A stretch of DNA of 64,000 nt from Sordariomycetes sp. S80-01Y. Lineage: Eukaryota; Ascomycota; Sordariomycetes. Where the stretch lies: the NCBI GenBank assembly GCA_037042185.1, contig JAXQJY010000031.1, positions 2,418,001-2,482,000 on the forward strand. Direction: 5' to 3'. This document shows, in pieces, positions 52,414-63,879 of the stretch. The position numbers and the translations under genes were made by a program. Below the pieces are notes generated by a model. The model saw nothing but the letters and a program-made list of their open reading frames with translations, did not search any database and was not told the origin of the DNA. The stretch's first letter is position 1; the number at the start of each line of letters is the position of its first letter.

Positions 52414-53811
52414 AGGTTCAAAAAGTCTGAGAACGACCCCACCCCACCACACGCGTGCCGCACGCGTGTCCCAGCCACCCTCATTTTCCCTCTTTCATCC
52501 ACCAGCGACAATGGCCCCTAATCCAAGGGCTTTTGGTACCGTTATAAGCGGAAATCGACGGCCTAACTGCGAATTTCCTCCTGAAGCTCGGGGAGCGATT
52601 GTCGCGCTACGATTGGAAGGCAAATCCTACGGTGCTCTCGCAACGGAGTTTAACACCACGAAGTCAGCAGTATGGAAGATCGTCAACCGCTTCCAAACCG
52701 ACCAAACAATCTCTCCAAAGCCTCGTACAGGCAGGCCGGCTAAATTAACCAAGGAGCAACGCAAGTATGTTATTCTTCTTCTTAAAAGGGATCGCGATAT
52801 AAGCTGGAAGGCGCTTGTACATGATGCAGGCGTTGCGGTATGTGTGAACACGCTCCGTAACGCTATCGGCAAGCATTACTCACGTAAATGGAGAGCTATT
52901 GAGAGAATTCCTCTTGATAAGGATACTGCTTTTGATCGTCTTGCTTTTTGTCGCGATTGGCTTCCTGATGTAGAAGAGTTATTGGGTGTATTTATCCCTT
53001 GAGATACCCCATTCGACGCGTACACGGCTAACTTTTACTCTCTCTATGTCTAGGTGATTATCTTTAGCGATGAGACCACCCTCCGTTCCGAATCGAATTG
53101 CCCAAGCCGGTGGATCTTCCGTAAGCCTCATGAGAAGTTTATGAAAGAATTTATCTACCTCGGAGAGCACGGTAAACCTCGTATCTCTATTATGGTGTGG
53201 GGAGCGATCTGGAAGGGCGGCCGTAGCCACCTTGTGGTTATGGAACGAGATTAGCAGGCGCCACGGAAAGGATATTCGGCAAGAAGCTATCGTAAGGCAT
53301 TAGAAGAGGGACTTCTTCCCTATTATCAGCCTTGGATGAGGTTTATGCAAGATAACGCGCCAATACATAAGGAAGAAGCGACGATGGCGTGGTTTTTACA
53401 GCATGGGATCGAGGTGCTAGACTGGCCACCACACTCGCCGGATCTCAACCCAATTGAGCACGTTTGGAAGGCTTTAAAGTAAATGCTTACGAAGTTACAT
53501 CCCGAAATAAGATACCTTAAGAATAACAAGGATCATATTCAAAGATTGAAGGAATGGATGGTTGACGCGTGGAATGCGATTGAACAAGACCATATCGACA
53601 ACCTAATTGACTCGTGGCCGCGCCGGCTACGTGAATGTATTCGCGCAAAGGGATACTATACCCATTACTAAACACCAAGAATTAGGCTATCTAATGGTAT
53701 CGCCAGCTTCATATTTAATTAATGAATGGGTTGTTTATGTGCGTCTAAAGTTGACGCCTGTGGCACCGGAATTTGTGTGGTGGTGGGGTCGTTCTCAGAC
53801 TTTTTGAACCT
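52414..53811 (+). mobile_element. Tc1/mariner (DD34E-type) DNA transposon with 37-39-bp terminal inverted repeats
   Basis: Left TIR 52414-52452 and right TIR 53775-53811 match except for a 2-bp length difference; both begin AGGTTCAAAAAGTCTGAGAA from the outside. TA-type duplications are partly visible (TTA on both sides). The 1.4-kb element holds one transposase gene. It lies in the intergenic space between the hydrolase and a repeat-rich secreted protein, ending 51 bp past that gene's stop codon. High TIR identity points to a fairly recent insertion. Confidence 0.9.
52511..53671 (+). pseudogene. Tc1-type transposase with an intron and two in-frame stops
   Basis: Exon 1 (52511-52987, 159 codons) holds the paired helix-turn-helix DNA-binding region (YGALATEFNTTKSAVWKIV, then SPKPRTGRPAKL). 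A 66-nt intron (GTATTT..CTAAC..CTAG, 52988-53053) joins it in frame to exon 2 (53054-53671). That exon has the DDE catalytic set: FSDE, QDNAPIH and HSPDLNPIEH. Two stops interrupt exon 2: TAG at 53252-53254 and TAA at 53480-53482. Both fit a Gln codon (CAG, CAA) changed by C to T in a CpA context, the mark of repeat-induced point mutation. No frameshift is present. The protein would be 363 aa, a usual Tc1 size. Confidence 0.88.
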
Positions 53812-53862
53812 TAGTTTACACACTAGGCACGCCCATTCGAGCTACCTTTCGGCATGAGTGCC

Positions 53863-55317
53863 TCAAAGCTCTTCGTGAACAACTTCCCCCTCATTAACAG
53901 CCTCTCCAGCCTCTCCAGCCCCTCCAACCCTTTCAAGATTTCCATCCCCTTCGAGGCATGGCACTTCCTCCAATATGATCGGGATACAGTAGCGTGGGTT
54001 GGACTTAAACCCAATTCCTGGATTTCCGGCAGGGCAGACCGGGCCCAGGCCCTTTCCGTCGCCCTTCAAGCATATACCGCAGCTGTCTCCGACCCACGGC
54101 CGTGCAGTGAATTTGACCGCGCTAAACGCGAATTCCGCGTTGCCGAAGTGCCAGCCAGGCAGTTCGACGACCCAGAACAGCGTGTCAGGACTGCTCTTGG
54201 AAGTGCGCCCCATCTGGTCATTGATGACGAAGGGGGAGTTGACGGAAATCTCCTCGCCCTTGGAACAGTCCGAGGTCGATCGGCAGATGCGGAACTGGTA
54301 GATGTCCGCGTAATAGCCGCCCCAGACGTAGTCTTGGAGTCCATGGTCTCTCTTGTTGAGGGCTTTGCCTTCGGGGTTCTTGAACCGGTAACAATGGCCA
54401 TACTTGAGACCAATCTTGTCACCATTGACGTCGGGACAGATGCGTTGTGTGCATCCGTTGGACAACGACTCAGGGCTACAAGCTCCGCTGGTCGCATTCG
54501 CCTTGGATCCGTCACAGCAATTGACACAGCCGTTGGGAACAGCGGGAGCCCCTGGGCCTGGATTGATGGCGTTGCCAGGAGCGGGAGGATTTCTAGGACC
54601 CGGGTTGTTGGCGTTGTAGTTGTTATTGTTGGAGTTACCAGGGGCGGGAGGATTTCCAGGACCCGGGTTGTTTGCGTTGTAGTTGTTGTTGGTGTTGGCA
54701 TTACCAGGCGCGGGAGGGTTTCCAGGACCCGGGTTGTTGTTGTAGTTGTTGTTGTAGTTGGCGTTGCCAGGAGCGGGAGGATTTCCAGGACCCGGATTGT
54801 TGACATTGTAGTTGTTGTTGGTGTTGGTGTTGGTGTTACCAGGGGCGGGAGGGTTTCCAGGGCCTGGATTGTTGGCATTGTAGTTGCTGTTGTGGTTGGT
54901 ATTACCGGGAGCGGCAGGATTGCCGGGACCGGGACTGTGGTGGCCATGGTCGTTGGCGCCCGGCCCTTGGCCCCCGGAACATCCTCCGCAACTCTGAGGG
55001 GCTCCGTACTGAGGCTGGTACTGCGGGTCCACGCACATGTAGCCATCGAACGCGACCGTCGTGTCGGGACAACAGCTTCCAGTCTGGGATCTGTCATCCC
55101 AAAAGTACTTATGACCTTGGGGTGGGCAGCATGCACCCCTGTTCGTCCTAGGGTCAACCAAGAACGCGGCATTGGGAGCGCAACCGGCAGCTTGCCCTGG
55201 ACTTGGTCCTTGGGCGTGGCATGGCTGCTGGTTGATCCCTTGCGCAGCTCCACAATCGCCCAAGGCCTGTGTTGCCAACAGAGACGCTCCTACAGCGATG
55301 AGCGAGAGTCGAGCCAT
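53863..55317 (-). CDS. Secreted protein with PGPGN/Asn-rich tandem repeats
   Basis: 484 aa, intronless, with a signal peptide (MARLSLIAVGASLLATQALG). The N-terminal 110 residues have paired Cys (GACCPPQG, GSCCPD, SCGGCSGG) of a small secreted fold. Residues about 125-270 are a run of six or seven repeats built on NNPGPGNPPAPGN with Asn/Thr/Tyr-rich spacers (24-27 aa each). A Cys-containing C-terminal domain follows (CVNCCDGSKAN, CYRFKNPEGK, DSCGICLKGDG). The acidic tail has the sequence NLERVGGAGEAGEAVNEGE. I recognise no family, but relatives in other moulds may be surface or adhesive proteins. A long opposite-strand frame here mirrors the repeats and is not taken as a gene. Confidence 0.85.
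   Translation of the reverse strand: MARLSLIAVGASLLATQALGDCGAAQGINQQPCHAQGPSPGQAAGCAPNAAFLVDPRTNRGACCPPQGHKYFWDDRSQTGSCCPDTTVAFDGYMCVDPQYQPQYGAPQSCGGCSGGQGPGANDHGHHSPGPGNPAAPGNTNHNSNYNANNPGPGNPPAPGNTNTNTNNNYNVNNPGPGNPPAPGNANYNNNYNNNPGPGNPPAPGNANTNNNYNANNPGPGNPPAPGNSNNNNYNANNPGPRNPPAPGNAINPGPGAPAVPNGCVNCCDGSKANATSGACSPESLSNGCTQRICPDVNGDKIGLKYGHCYRFKNPEGKALNKRDHGLQDYVWGGYYADIYQFRICRSTSDCSKGEEISVNSPFVINDQMGRTSKSSPDTLFWVVELPGWHFGNAEFAFSAVKFTARPWVGDSCGICLKGDGKGLGPVCPAGNPGIGFKSNPRYCIPIILEEVPCLEGDGNLERVGGAGEAGEAVNEGEVVHEEL
54530..54945 (-). repeat. Intragenic minisatellite coding PGPGNPPAPGN units
   Basis: Imperfect direct repeats of about 72-81 bp. Each carries a core that reads GGATTTCCAGGACCCGG or a close variant on the plus strand, followed by GTTGTNG runs. 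Unit length varies in multiples of three, so the frame is kept. Confidence 0.8.
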
Positions 55318-58300
55318 TGTCTTGAATACGGGCTGACGGAGTGGTCGTAGAGTTGTTATGGTAAGTAAAGAAGACCGATATGTGTAGAAATGCCCTCGAG
55401 GAAAACAGATCTTTATGTGAACATTTGAACCTCGGCGCTAACTACTCTTGCCCAGTTAAGCCCAGGCCGCCATTCATGCCTGAGCTGGACGTTGATGATC
55501 GATGTCTCACCAACTCCATTCTTATGTTGCCCCCATTCCCCCTTTGGACTGTTGTATTTCAGCTACCAGGGACAGCGTGGCCACTCACAATTGGATAATG
55601 AGAGGGACTCCAGCAGAGGTGCTGTGTGTTTACAAGTGCCGTATCTCACCGCCAGCTGAGGACCAGGACGATTGCTCCTTACGGCTTAGAGTACGCAGCT
55701 CACGGCGCCATCTTAATCTTGCCGCTTTGTTTCGTTGATCTTGGACGTCGGCAACTCCTGCCGCGAAAAAGTCACATGCAAAACCCGTTGAAACGAAGAG
55801 GCCTAGCCCACACGCTACTAAAGCAAGCATAGTCTCAATATGAAATGTTTACGCCATTATTTAAACGAAGTATCTCAACGTTTGCCTTGAGCTATTAGCA
55901 GGAGTCATGACGTGCAAATGCCGGTAGCCTTCATCGTCCAAGTAAGGGACATCAACTACTCAAGCCTAGTGCATTGTGTAAAGGGAGTTTCATTAACACT
56001 CCTTTCCCCAGCCCCGACCGCTGTGATGACACGCAATCACATGTCCCCACAGGCGATTACAGAAAGGCAATAATCAGCAGAGAATTCGCAGCTGAGGGAT
56101 GGTCGTTATCGTGATCGATTCTCCTGAAGTGCCATTTTCTTTGATCTGCGATCCGTTGGGTATTTATTTCGTACGCGCATTTACATGTCCCCACGAGCAA
56201 GTACCAAAAGGGTATAATCGGCAGCTGGAGCATAGCTGAGGGATCTTCATTTGTGTGATGGGCTGCAGCGATCCGCCGGGCGAATGTAACCCTGCTGGTG
56301 GTTCGACATCTTCACTTGCTGGCCGTGCAGTAGAATGAAGGCACTGGAGGTATGGCACGATGACGCCAGGGCCCAGCTTCAATCTTTCATGTGCCTTGGG
56401 TGCATTTTGACATCCTGCACAAGGGTCACTCCGAGAAGCCCGTCGATTGGAATATCCGCGGGTGGGCTGAAATGCTGGCGCCAAAAAGAGAAAGCGAGCC
56501 CACAGATCTTGAAGGTGGCTGGTGTGGCACGTCTGCTTTCCATGACCCAGTGGGAGATCCATATGCGGATGAAACCACCTTGACAGGGATGGCATGCACT
56601 TCTAGGGCTCTTAATTCAAGTAAATCTTTTTTATGAAATTCCTTGCCCGTTCCCATGGCGTAAGTTTTATAGTAGAGTCCTGAGTAAGCGTCCTATTGAT
56701 ACTCATATAGCAAAGCTAATCATCTAGCTCAATGACCTTGACTGCTTTTATTATAGTTATAGCCCCTCAAAGGCTCCTTCTAATAAAGCTTCATAAAAGT
56801 TAAAAGTATCTCAAGACGCCCAGGAGTACCTACACAACAAACTGGTTTAAGCCCTCCAAGATGCTCATGAGGACAAGCTTAACAAAGTAAAGAGTAGCGT
56901 TATTCCCTAAGCGTGCCCTGCTGGACAAGCTTTGTATACTCTTATGGAATCGATATGCTCTAGTCTCAGTGAGTCCTTGCAGGCCACAGATCATGGTACT
57001 TCAATAATAGATTTAACATCCTCAGGGTAGCATCTTCGGTCATGTGGGCCGGACAGCAGAAGATGCTCGTCTGTGTAGCCAATACTGATGGATTTAATTG
57101 AACATCGCAAGAGCCCCACGGACCCCGTATCTGAGCAGCATATCTAGCGATACTGATTCTGGATTTCTCTAGTCTTTGATTCGTTGCTCAAGTATGGCGC
57201 GAGCGCTGTGTACTCATTTTCGGTTCTTAGTGTGGCTCACCAGACGTTGAGGAAGTCATCACCCTGAGTCACCCCTTCAGAAGTCGTGCTAGCTATAAAA
57301 ACATCATTTGTTACGTGTTCTTGGAATAGAGATCCTTCTTAAGCATGATAAGCCTCGGGAACGGGATTGATGGTCTGTCCTACCCGGTGGGCTCGTGGAG
57401 CTGCAGCGCTCTCTAGGAAAGGAAAACGAGTAGTATTGACGTTGCCGAAGAAGCCCGGATGTGAGGATCTTTTTGGATTTTGCTTTATTTAAACATGCAT
57501 TTCTCTCAATTTCCCTGATACTTTACAACAAAGTCTCGGTGCTTGATACTGATGTAAACACACCAGCTTTGTACGGCTGCCTACGGAGACGATAGCCTGG
57601 TCAGGTATAAAACCGCAGAGGCTACCATTTTGCGCATCGTATGGCATTATACTATTCCTAGACCTGATTCGCTGGCGCAGGATCCTGTTTGCAGTGGTAG
57701 TCAGAGAAACTGTTAAAGAATGCGTAACACACCAACGGAGGAACGGTTCCCTCAGACCTCAAAACCATATTCCGAGAGCTGACCCTGGGGTTCTATCATT
57801 ACGTCTCGCGAGTGGCATACTCATCGAGTTGAAGTGGCCTGCGAACGGCGGTACTTGAGTTGCAGGCCCTTCGTGAGCTTAATGTGTTTCCGCTAACTAG
57901 CGTTCTAGAAGAGCTATATGCGTTGACAGAGGCTTGCTACACTTGAAAAATATGCATCGAGGCAAACATCACTGTGAAGTCTGCTCACAGAGATGCTTTC
58001 CCAACACGCAGAACGAGAATCCTGACGTGGATAGTATTGCATTCGTCTCGTTGTGATGCAGCCGCCGTCCCTGAGGCCAGAACATCCCTACTCCCGGCTG
58101 TCGTACTCACATCCGGAGAGATAAACTGGGTGGGTGACGACTCGCGCCCTTGTCCAAGTTGCCATGGTCACGAGACGGAATTCGCGTCAAAGAAAAGAAA
58201 GCGCCATAACGATGCTAATCCGACTCGATTCCTCAGGCTACCGGATTCCACACTGCATTACAACCATCCACTCTACTGATATCATCAAGAGCACCTGCGG

Positions 58301-58947
58301 CATCTTGATAAACACGGAGTAGCTGCGAGAAACCAGTTCCGAGATGTGATGTGAGGGGATTCAGTGTGATTACTGCGTCTTCACCTGCGCTTAGCAGCTG
58401 GCATCCTTGCTGGGTCATTTGGCGCCATTGCGTCGGCCCCAGTCAAGCCAGTGCCTACTTCGTACTTGTATGCATTAGTGTGGTCCACAGTTCAGCCCCA
58501 ATGGCCGCTGCAGGGTTGGTGGACTTCTGTCAGTGCTTAGAGAGATTGCCGTGCCAGGGGCCGAGGGACCCATAGACCGGGGTGCTTCGGGGAGAGGGCG
58601 GGTAGACGGCGATTCCGAAGGCGACATAGGGTCGGGCAGGGTGTCGCTGTTGATATTGCAATGATGCTGACGCAGTTGAGAATCACATGTGTTGTGGGGG
58701 TGACGGGCATGGGTTGACGCGCCCCAGACCAAGGCCCCACCAGAGGCGGTCCTGATGGTGTGGAGGACTTCCTTGGCCGGCACCAACGGTGCGTTAATGC
58801 GGGGTACATTGATGCAGAGAAGCTTCCTTCCGTGAGTGGAAGCCCTGAACCAGCCCACTGGATTATAAAACCCTCGATCCCCCATACACATGGGGACCCA
58901 TCACGGTATCCACGGATTGTCTGACTCCATCATTCGGATGCGGCGAG
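55318..58947. other. 3.6-kb gene-poor region with one worn duplication
   Basis: No supportable gene on either strand. Segments 56040-56107 and 56185-56247 are diverged direct copies (ACATGTCCCCAC, then ATAATC-GCAG, then AGCTGAGGGAT). The part 56640-57700 is AT-rich and full of stops and may be old repeat DNA, but no family is recognisable. Confidence 0.4.
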
Positions 58948-60058
58948 ATGGCGGACCCAACGACCAAGCCGTCCGCTTCTCTTAAGCTGACACTAGAAGC
59001 ATGGTCCCAAGGTTTCATGATAGGCGCTCTGATCATCATGCTCGGCATCACCCTTTCCAACATGCGTCGGGGAGTCTTTCTCCACAAGCTCATCTTGATT
59101 GAGGTCAGTCTGTGTTCGAACTCACCAAGATAACCACCTCTGACGAAGCATAGCTTCTGCTGGCCGTTCCAAATGGCTTCTTCATATTCTTCGATCCTCC
59201 GGTATGGGGCTGGTTCCTGTCCTCCACCGTGGTCCCCCTCATCACTTCCTGGTCGCTGCACAATGTCATTGCGTGGCTCAAGAACAAGCCTTTTCTTGAT
59301 CGGCGCGGGAGCTGGATCTACATAGGCACCGTTATCATGGTTCAGCCATACTGGATCTTGGAGATCTACGCCAACTTTGCCTACTTCAACGGGTCCAACA
59401 ACCGTCTGTTTGCTGCCACTCGACCATACGAGGCAGTATTCCGGTGAGGCCCCATCTTATTTGACATGGTGCGCTGGTTGCTAACTGTCTGCTCAGGGAT
59501 CCGTGGTGGATATTCACCATTGTCAATCTTTTCTGGAACATCCGTTTCCGTTACGAGCTTGGCTTCCTCGAGATCGTGCGACTCTCCCCTCGCTTCGGAA
59601 TTCTGCTCCTATGCATGTTTATGAGCGTGATCTTTATCGTGGTCGACATATTATCAGTCACGCCCGTGATCCCGCTGGGGGTCATCAATCCGTTCTGGAA
59701 ATTTGCCTTTGTCTTCAAGTGCTTCACCGACAGCATCATTCTAGACGACTTCAAAACGTCTTTGGACAAGCTCAGCAGGCACAGGATGGCCCAGGTACTC
59801 CCTTTCAACGTCTTCGGCGGCACAAGATCTAGGCCTGGATCCGATATAGTCCAAAGCGATCGGGTCCGCCCAGACAAACTCCGTCGCAGTCTGGATGGTC
59901 TGTCAATCGCGGAGATTGAGGTAGCGGAGGGATATTCGTGGGTCGAATTACCGGGTAATGGTGAATTTTCTGCCCCCTTGCCCCCGTCTCAGGCCGCTGT
60001 AAACCCAGTTTCGAAGGAAACATGCAGGAATAGTGATTTGAGCAGAAGCGTTCGGTAG
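58948..60058 (+). CDS. Fungal multi-pass membrane protein (three exons, 335 aa)
   Basis: Exons 58948-59103, 59154-59443 and 59497-60058 give 1008 nt in phase. There is no signal peptide. About six or seven membrane helices are visible: GFMIGALIIMLGITLSN, LLLAVPNGFFIFF, WGWFLSSTVVPLITSW, WIYIGTVIMVQPYWILEIYA, PWWIFTIVNLFWNI, FGILLLCMFMSVIFIVVDIL and LGVINPFWKFAFVFK. A polar cytosolic tail of about 85 residues follows. This uncharacterised family, with conserved PYWILEIYANF, is common in Sordariomycetes and Dothideomycetes. Function is unknown; the layout is sensor- or receptor-like. Confidence 0.82.
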
Positions 60059-61740
60059 CTTGGAGTCAAAGACTTGACATACTCATCACTGCAAAATGCA
60101 AATTATGGCTTATTAGAGACACTTACCTAGCACCGCCTGTTGGTGTAACAGGACCAGCATTGGCCAAATGCTCGTGACTGGCACAAGTGACGCAACCACC
60201 AGGGCTCCACACGCAACTTCTCGCTCACATGGCGCTGAAGGGACGTGGATAGCTGAAAACATCTCCTAGGAACTCTTGCAGATCTTTTTCCCATATCGAG
60301 GTTGCCGTCGGGGCAGCTGGAGTGGTGTTGCGCCCGCAATTGTAACACAGCGCCAATACGCGATGGCACGGGCCACACACCAATCTACGAAGTGATCTCG
60401 CTTCTGTATCCCCACTTCCATGCTTCTAGAACAAGCTCGGCACGCTCGGATCTTATTACCGTTTGCAGTTTGTCCCATCTTGCTCTTGAAAGTCGGCCTG
60501 CAGGAGGTTGCACGTTGTAGAAACAGGGCCCACTTTGTTCATGGTGCCACTTCAGAGATGATACTCAAACAGTTGGCTTGGACCTTTTCAAGCTGCGCAG
60601 TGTCCGAAGATGACGCCATATACATGATTGGCTTTGAGAAGTGGTTTTTACATCTTCGACATTTATAGAATTTACGTCTCTCTGTGGACTGCCTTGGCGT
60701 GTGTGTCTGTTTGCTGTAACTATTAACCAAAGACGAACAAAGCTCGCGTTCACAATCGATTTCGACCAAGTCGCGAGACCTTGGTCCCGCACAGCTCATG
60801 CAAACGCGCTGGGTGAAAACACAGGCTGTATGAGGCATTATTCGTAGTTAGTGATAGGCGTGTGGTTGGTTTCCTCCGGGGTGAAGAGTCGGTGACTCAC
60901 TGGGTTCCGGGTAGAAGGGGGAAAGGGGGAGGAATGTGGAGGTGGGGGTGTCATGAGGGGTAGTGATTTCGCACAGTATGGAGTACAACCGCCTCGCTAC
61001 TGCACGAGCCCCAGCAATCCGCGGAGGCTCGGAAATAGTTCCATGGTTTCTAGCGTTCTTCCAGAGTCTTTCCGTATTCGGAAGTCTGCAGCTTCCATAC
61101 ACTAGCTCCGGAATTGTGACAACAACGCCCGGTTTGGCTTCACGCAGCAGCTACTTACCACGGTAACATCTCATCCTTGTGCCACTGCCTCGAATTCAAT
61201 AGGGAGGCCTCTAAATTATTCCTGTAATCGAGTCCTGGTCATTAACCGGTAGGCCAATGGTGCGTCGGTATGAGATCCTACTTCGCACGAACTAGACTAG
61301 ATACCCGCCGAGGTGTCGTTGGATTCTGATCCGAATCGCACCTCGTCGATGGGTCCGCAGAGCTCCTCTGCCGTCCATTAGCCTCAAGCCGGCGCCCAAG
61401 ACTGACGCGGATCATGCAATGAGAAGGTGCATGTGCCCAGAGCTTGGACGCTCCATATTGTTAGCACCGGCATTACCGAAGCTGGTATTGTTTCCCACAT
61501 CGATCGATGCCAAGGCTGGCTGCTTTTGCGGGAGTGAAGTCACCATTACTGCTAGACAAGGAAGGTGGTTCGGAAACCCTCTTGTGGATAAGGGCGGGCT
61601 TTGATAACGGATGCTAGGAGTCAAAGCAAACAAGGAGCGGCAAAGGTCTAGGCAAGTGGAACACGTCCAAGAGCGGCTGCTCAGAGCATGAACACCCAGT
61701 TTCTAACCTACTTGTAATTCTCGAAGGGGCTTTCGCTGGG
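60059..61740. other. Intergenic
   Basis: 1.7 kb without a supportable gene, tRNA or repeat. Confidence 0.25.
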
Positions 61741-61747
61741 TATAAGA
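61741..61747 (+). promoter_or_regulatory. TATA box of the GH32 gene
   Basis: TATAAGA at 61741-61747, 114 bp before the ATG, followed by a C/A-rich leader (61800-61854) typical of strong fungal genes. Confidence 0.45.
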
Positions 61748-61854
61748 GCTTCATCTCGCCACTCGAAAGGCCATATCTCTCGCCTCCTCAATCCTACATC
61801 ATTCATACTTACAGAAACAACTCTCCCACAAGATCTACCTAGCCCAACACCACC

Positions 61855-63879
61855 ATGAAGCATAACTTCCGCAACGCCCTGAGGTCCAGCCTTCCCATGG
61901 CTATTGCTGTGCTAGCAGGTCCTTGCAAGCCACGCAAGGGTCCCATGAACCCAGGATTCGAATCCGGAAACCTCGAAGGCTGGGAGGTTGTCAATGGTGA
62001 CGCCTTTGGCAATCGCTCTGTTACCAATGTAGAGACGTACTGGGACGGCCCTTTCAACCAAGACCAGAGCTTCTTCATTCTGGGAACTGCTGAGGCCGGT
62101 GAAGCGGCTGTCGGCGAGCTGAAATCGTCCTCCTTCAAGGCCGCTTCGGTCATGAGTTTCCTCGTCAGCGGTGGCTACGACCAAGAGCATCTCTACGTCG
62201 GCCTTGTCAGTGAGACCTCTGGCAAGGTGGTCCTGAAACAAACTGGATTCAACGACGAAGCCTTCATACGCATCGTCTGGGACACTAGCGAGTATGAAGG
62301 TCAGCCTGTACACCTCGTCATCCACGATAGCTCCACCAAGGAGAGCTGGGGCCACATCAACTTCGACGATGTCCGCGTCGGTCCCAAAGCCACCGGCGAT
62401 GGCGATGGACTGACTTTCCATATTTTGGGCGAAGCCAATTTTCCAGCCCTCGATGACTGGGGCGCGTCTGCTTGCGAGCTCTTTGACAGGGATCCGCTGC
62501 GTCCGCAGTACCACTACACCCAGTATCAGGGGTGGATCAATGACCCGGCTGGCCTGATCCAATGGAATGGCCAACACCATCTTTTCAGCCAGTATCATCC
62601 GGACAGCCCTCTCTGGGGGCCAATGCACTGGTCTCACGCGCGTAGCGACGATGGTGTGCATTGGCGCGAGCTGCCCGTCGCTCTTCGCCCCAAAGACACA
62701 TCGATCGACGGCGACGAGTCTGGTCGATTCACAGGGAGCGCCTTCGCCGATGATGAAGGTCTGCACCTTCTTCTGACGGACTTCACGGACCTCAAAGCGC
62801 ACCCAGGCCAAGTCCAAGAAACCGTAATCGTCGCGAGCAGCTCCGACGGCGAGACCTTTGAATACTTCCAGGGGAACCCTGTTGTTCCTGGCCCCCCCGA
62901 GGGCGCCCCTGTTTTCTTCCGCGACCCCAAAGCCTTCTTCGATCCTACAGACAACAAGCTGAAATTCGCCATCGGGGCGACCAACGGGGTCGACGGCCAA
63001 GCCCGCATTTATGAGTCAGAAAACGCGCACACTTGGGTCGATGCCGGTGTTGGCTACACGGGCAATCGAACTGGTGAATTGTGGGAGTGCCCAAATCTAT
63101 TCCCTCTGCAGGACGATACGTGGGCTCTCTTCTACGGGGGCAAAGACGGGCTTGGCTTCTACGAGACGGGGCTGTGGAACGGATCTGCTTTCACCGGCCA
63201 CACACTCGGACTTATAGACGCTGGGCCTGCTAGCTATGCGATGCAGTGGTATGCTGATGAGAAGGGTCGCAACCTGGGAATATCCTGGATGGGCAATTGG
63301 CCTACGCCCAAGTGGCCCAGTCGGGTAAACGGTTGGGCGGGACAGCAGTCTGTTACTCGTGAGCTTTTCTTGCGTGAAGATGGTGGTATGGGAAGTCGCC
63401 CCATTCCTGAGCTGGAAAGCCTGGCAGCGGGCCGTCCCAAACACTTCGGGCCCAAGACTGTTGGACGGACTGCGTGGAATATTGGGCGCTCCACCCAAGC
63501 AAGGCTCAAACTCGACTTTGTGATCAACGAAAGCACCGCATCCTCGCTGACGCTTTCTCTCTTCAAATCTTCGGCCGAGTCAGTCGAATTAACATACGAT
63601 GTGGACGCTCGCACGTTGACGCTCGACACCAAGAACGCCGGGTACGCGCAGGCCGGTGAATGGAGCGCAAAGGTGGCCCCGAACAGCAAGGGCCTCCTAA
63701 GCCTTGACGTCTTCCTTGATCGGTCTGTGGTGGAGATCTTTGTCGGCGATGGCACGATCCTCTCAGCTCAGGTCTGGCCCAAGTATCAAGAATCGACGGA
63801 AATTAGTCTCGCTGCCAAAGGAGGACGATTGCTCGTTGGTTCGTCTTCACTTACTCCTCTGGGATCAAGCTGGTGTTGA
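61855..63879 (+). CDS. Secreted GH32 fructan hydrolase (levanase/inulinase/invertase type) with N-terminal beta-sandwich
   Basis: 674 aa, intronless. A signal peptide (MKHNFRNALRSSLPMAIAVLAG) is followed by an extra beta-sandwich domain (about 30-180: NPGFESGNLEGWEVVNGDAF .. WGHINFDDVRVG) of the kind attached to bacterial levanase-like enzymes. The GH32 five-blade propeller has its nucleophile at Asp230 (WINDPAG), the transition-state Asp357 (RDPKAFF) and the acid/base Glu411 (WECPNLF). A C-terminal beta-sandwich ends with LDVFLDRSVVEIFVGDG. It would release fructose from sucrose, inulin or levan outside the cell; which of these is unclear. The start is the first ATG after the CA-rich leader. 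Confidence 0.93.
   Translation: MKHNFRNALRSSLPMAIAVLAGPCKPRKGPMNPGFESGNLEGWEVVNGDAFGNRSVTNVETYWDGPFNQDQSFFILGTAEAGEAAVGELKSSSFKAASVMSFLVSGGYDQEHLYVGLVSETSGKVVLKQTGFNDEAFIRIVWDTSEYEGQPVHLVIHDSSTKESWGHINFDDVRVGPKATGDGDGLTFHILGEANFPALDDWGASACELFDRDPLRPQYHYTQYQGWINDPAGLIQWNGQHHLFSQYHPDSPLWGPMHWSHARSDDGVHWRELPVALRPKDTSIDGDESGRFTGSAFADDEGLHLLLTDFTDLKAHPGQVQETVIVASSSDGETFEYFQGNPVVPGPPEGAPVFFRDPKAFFDPTDNKLKFAIGATNGVDGQARIYESENAHTWVDAGVGYTGNRTGELWECPNLFPLQDDTWALFYGGKDGLGFYETGLWNGSAFTGHTLGLIDAGPASYAMQWYADEKGRNLGISWMGNWPTPKWPSRVNGWAGQQSVTRELFLREDGGMGSRPIPELESLAAGRPKHFGPKTVGRTAWNIGRSTQARLKLDFVINESTASSLTLSLFKSSAESVELTYDVDARTLTLDTKNAGYAQAGEWSAKVAPNSKGLLSLDVFLDRSVVEIFVGDGTILSAQVWPKYQESTEISLAAKGGRLLVGSSSLTPLGSSWC

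Noticed and set aside
53854-55350. 498-codon plus-strand frame opposite the repeat-rich secreted protein
   Set aside because: No signal peptide or domain; Val/Gly repeats simply mirror the PGPGN repeats. The minus frame has a signal peptide and Cys pairs.
56640-57720. Possible ancient mobile element remnant
   Set aside because: AT-rich and stop-rich but without terminal repeats, target duplications or any recognisable protein segment; left as unassigned.
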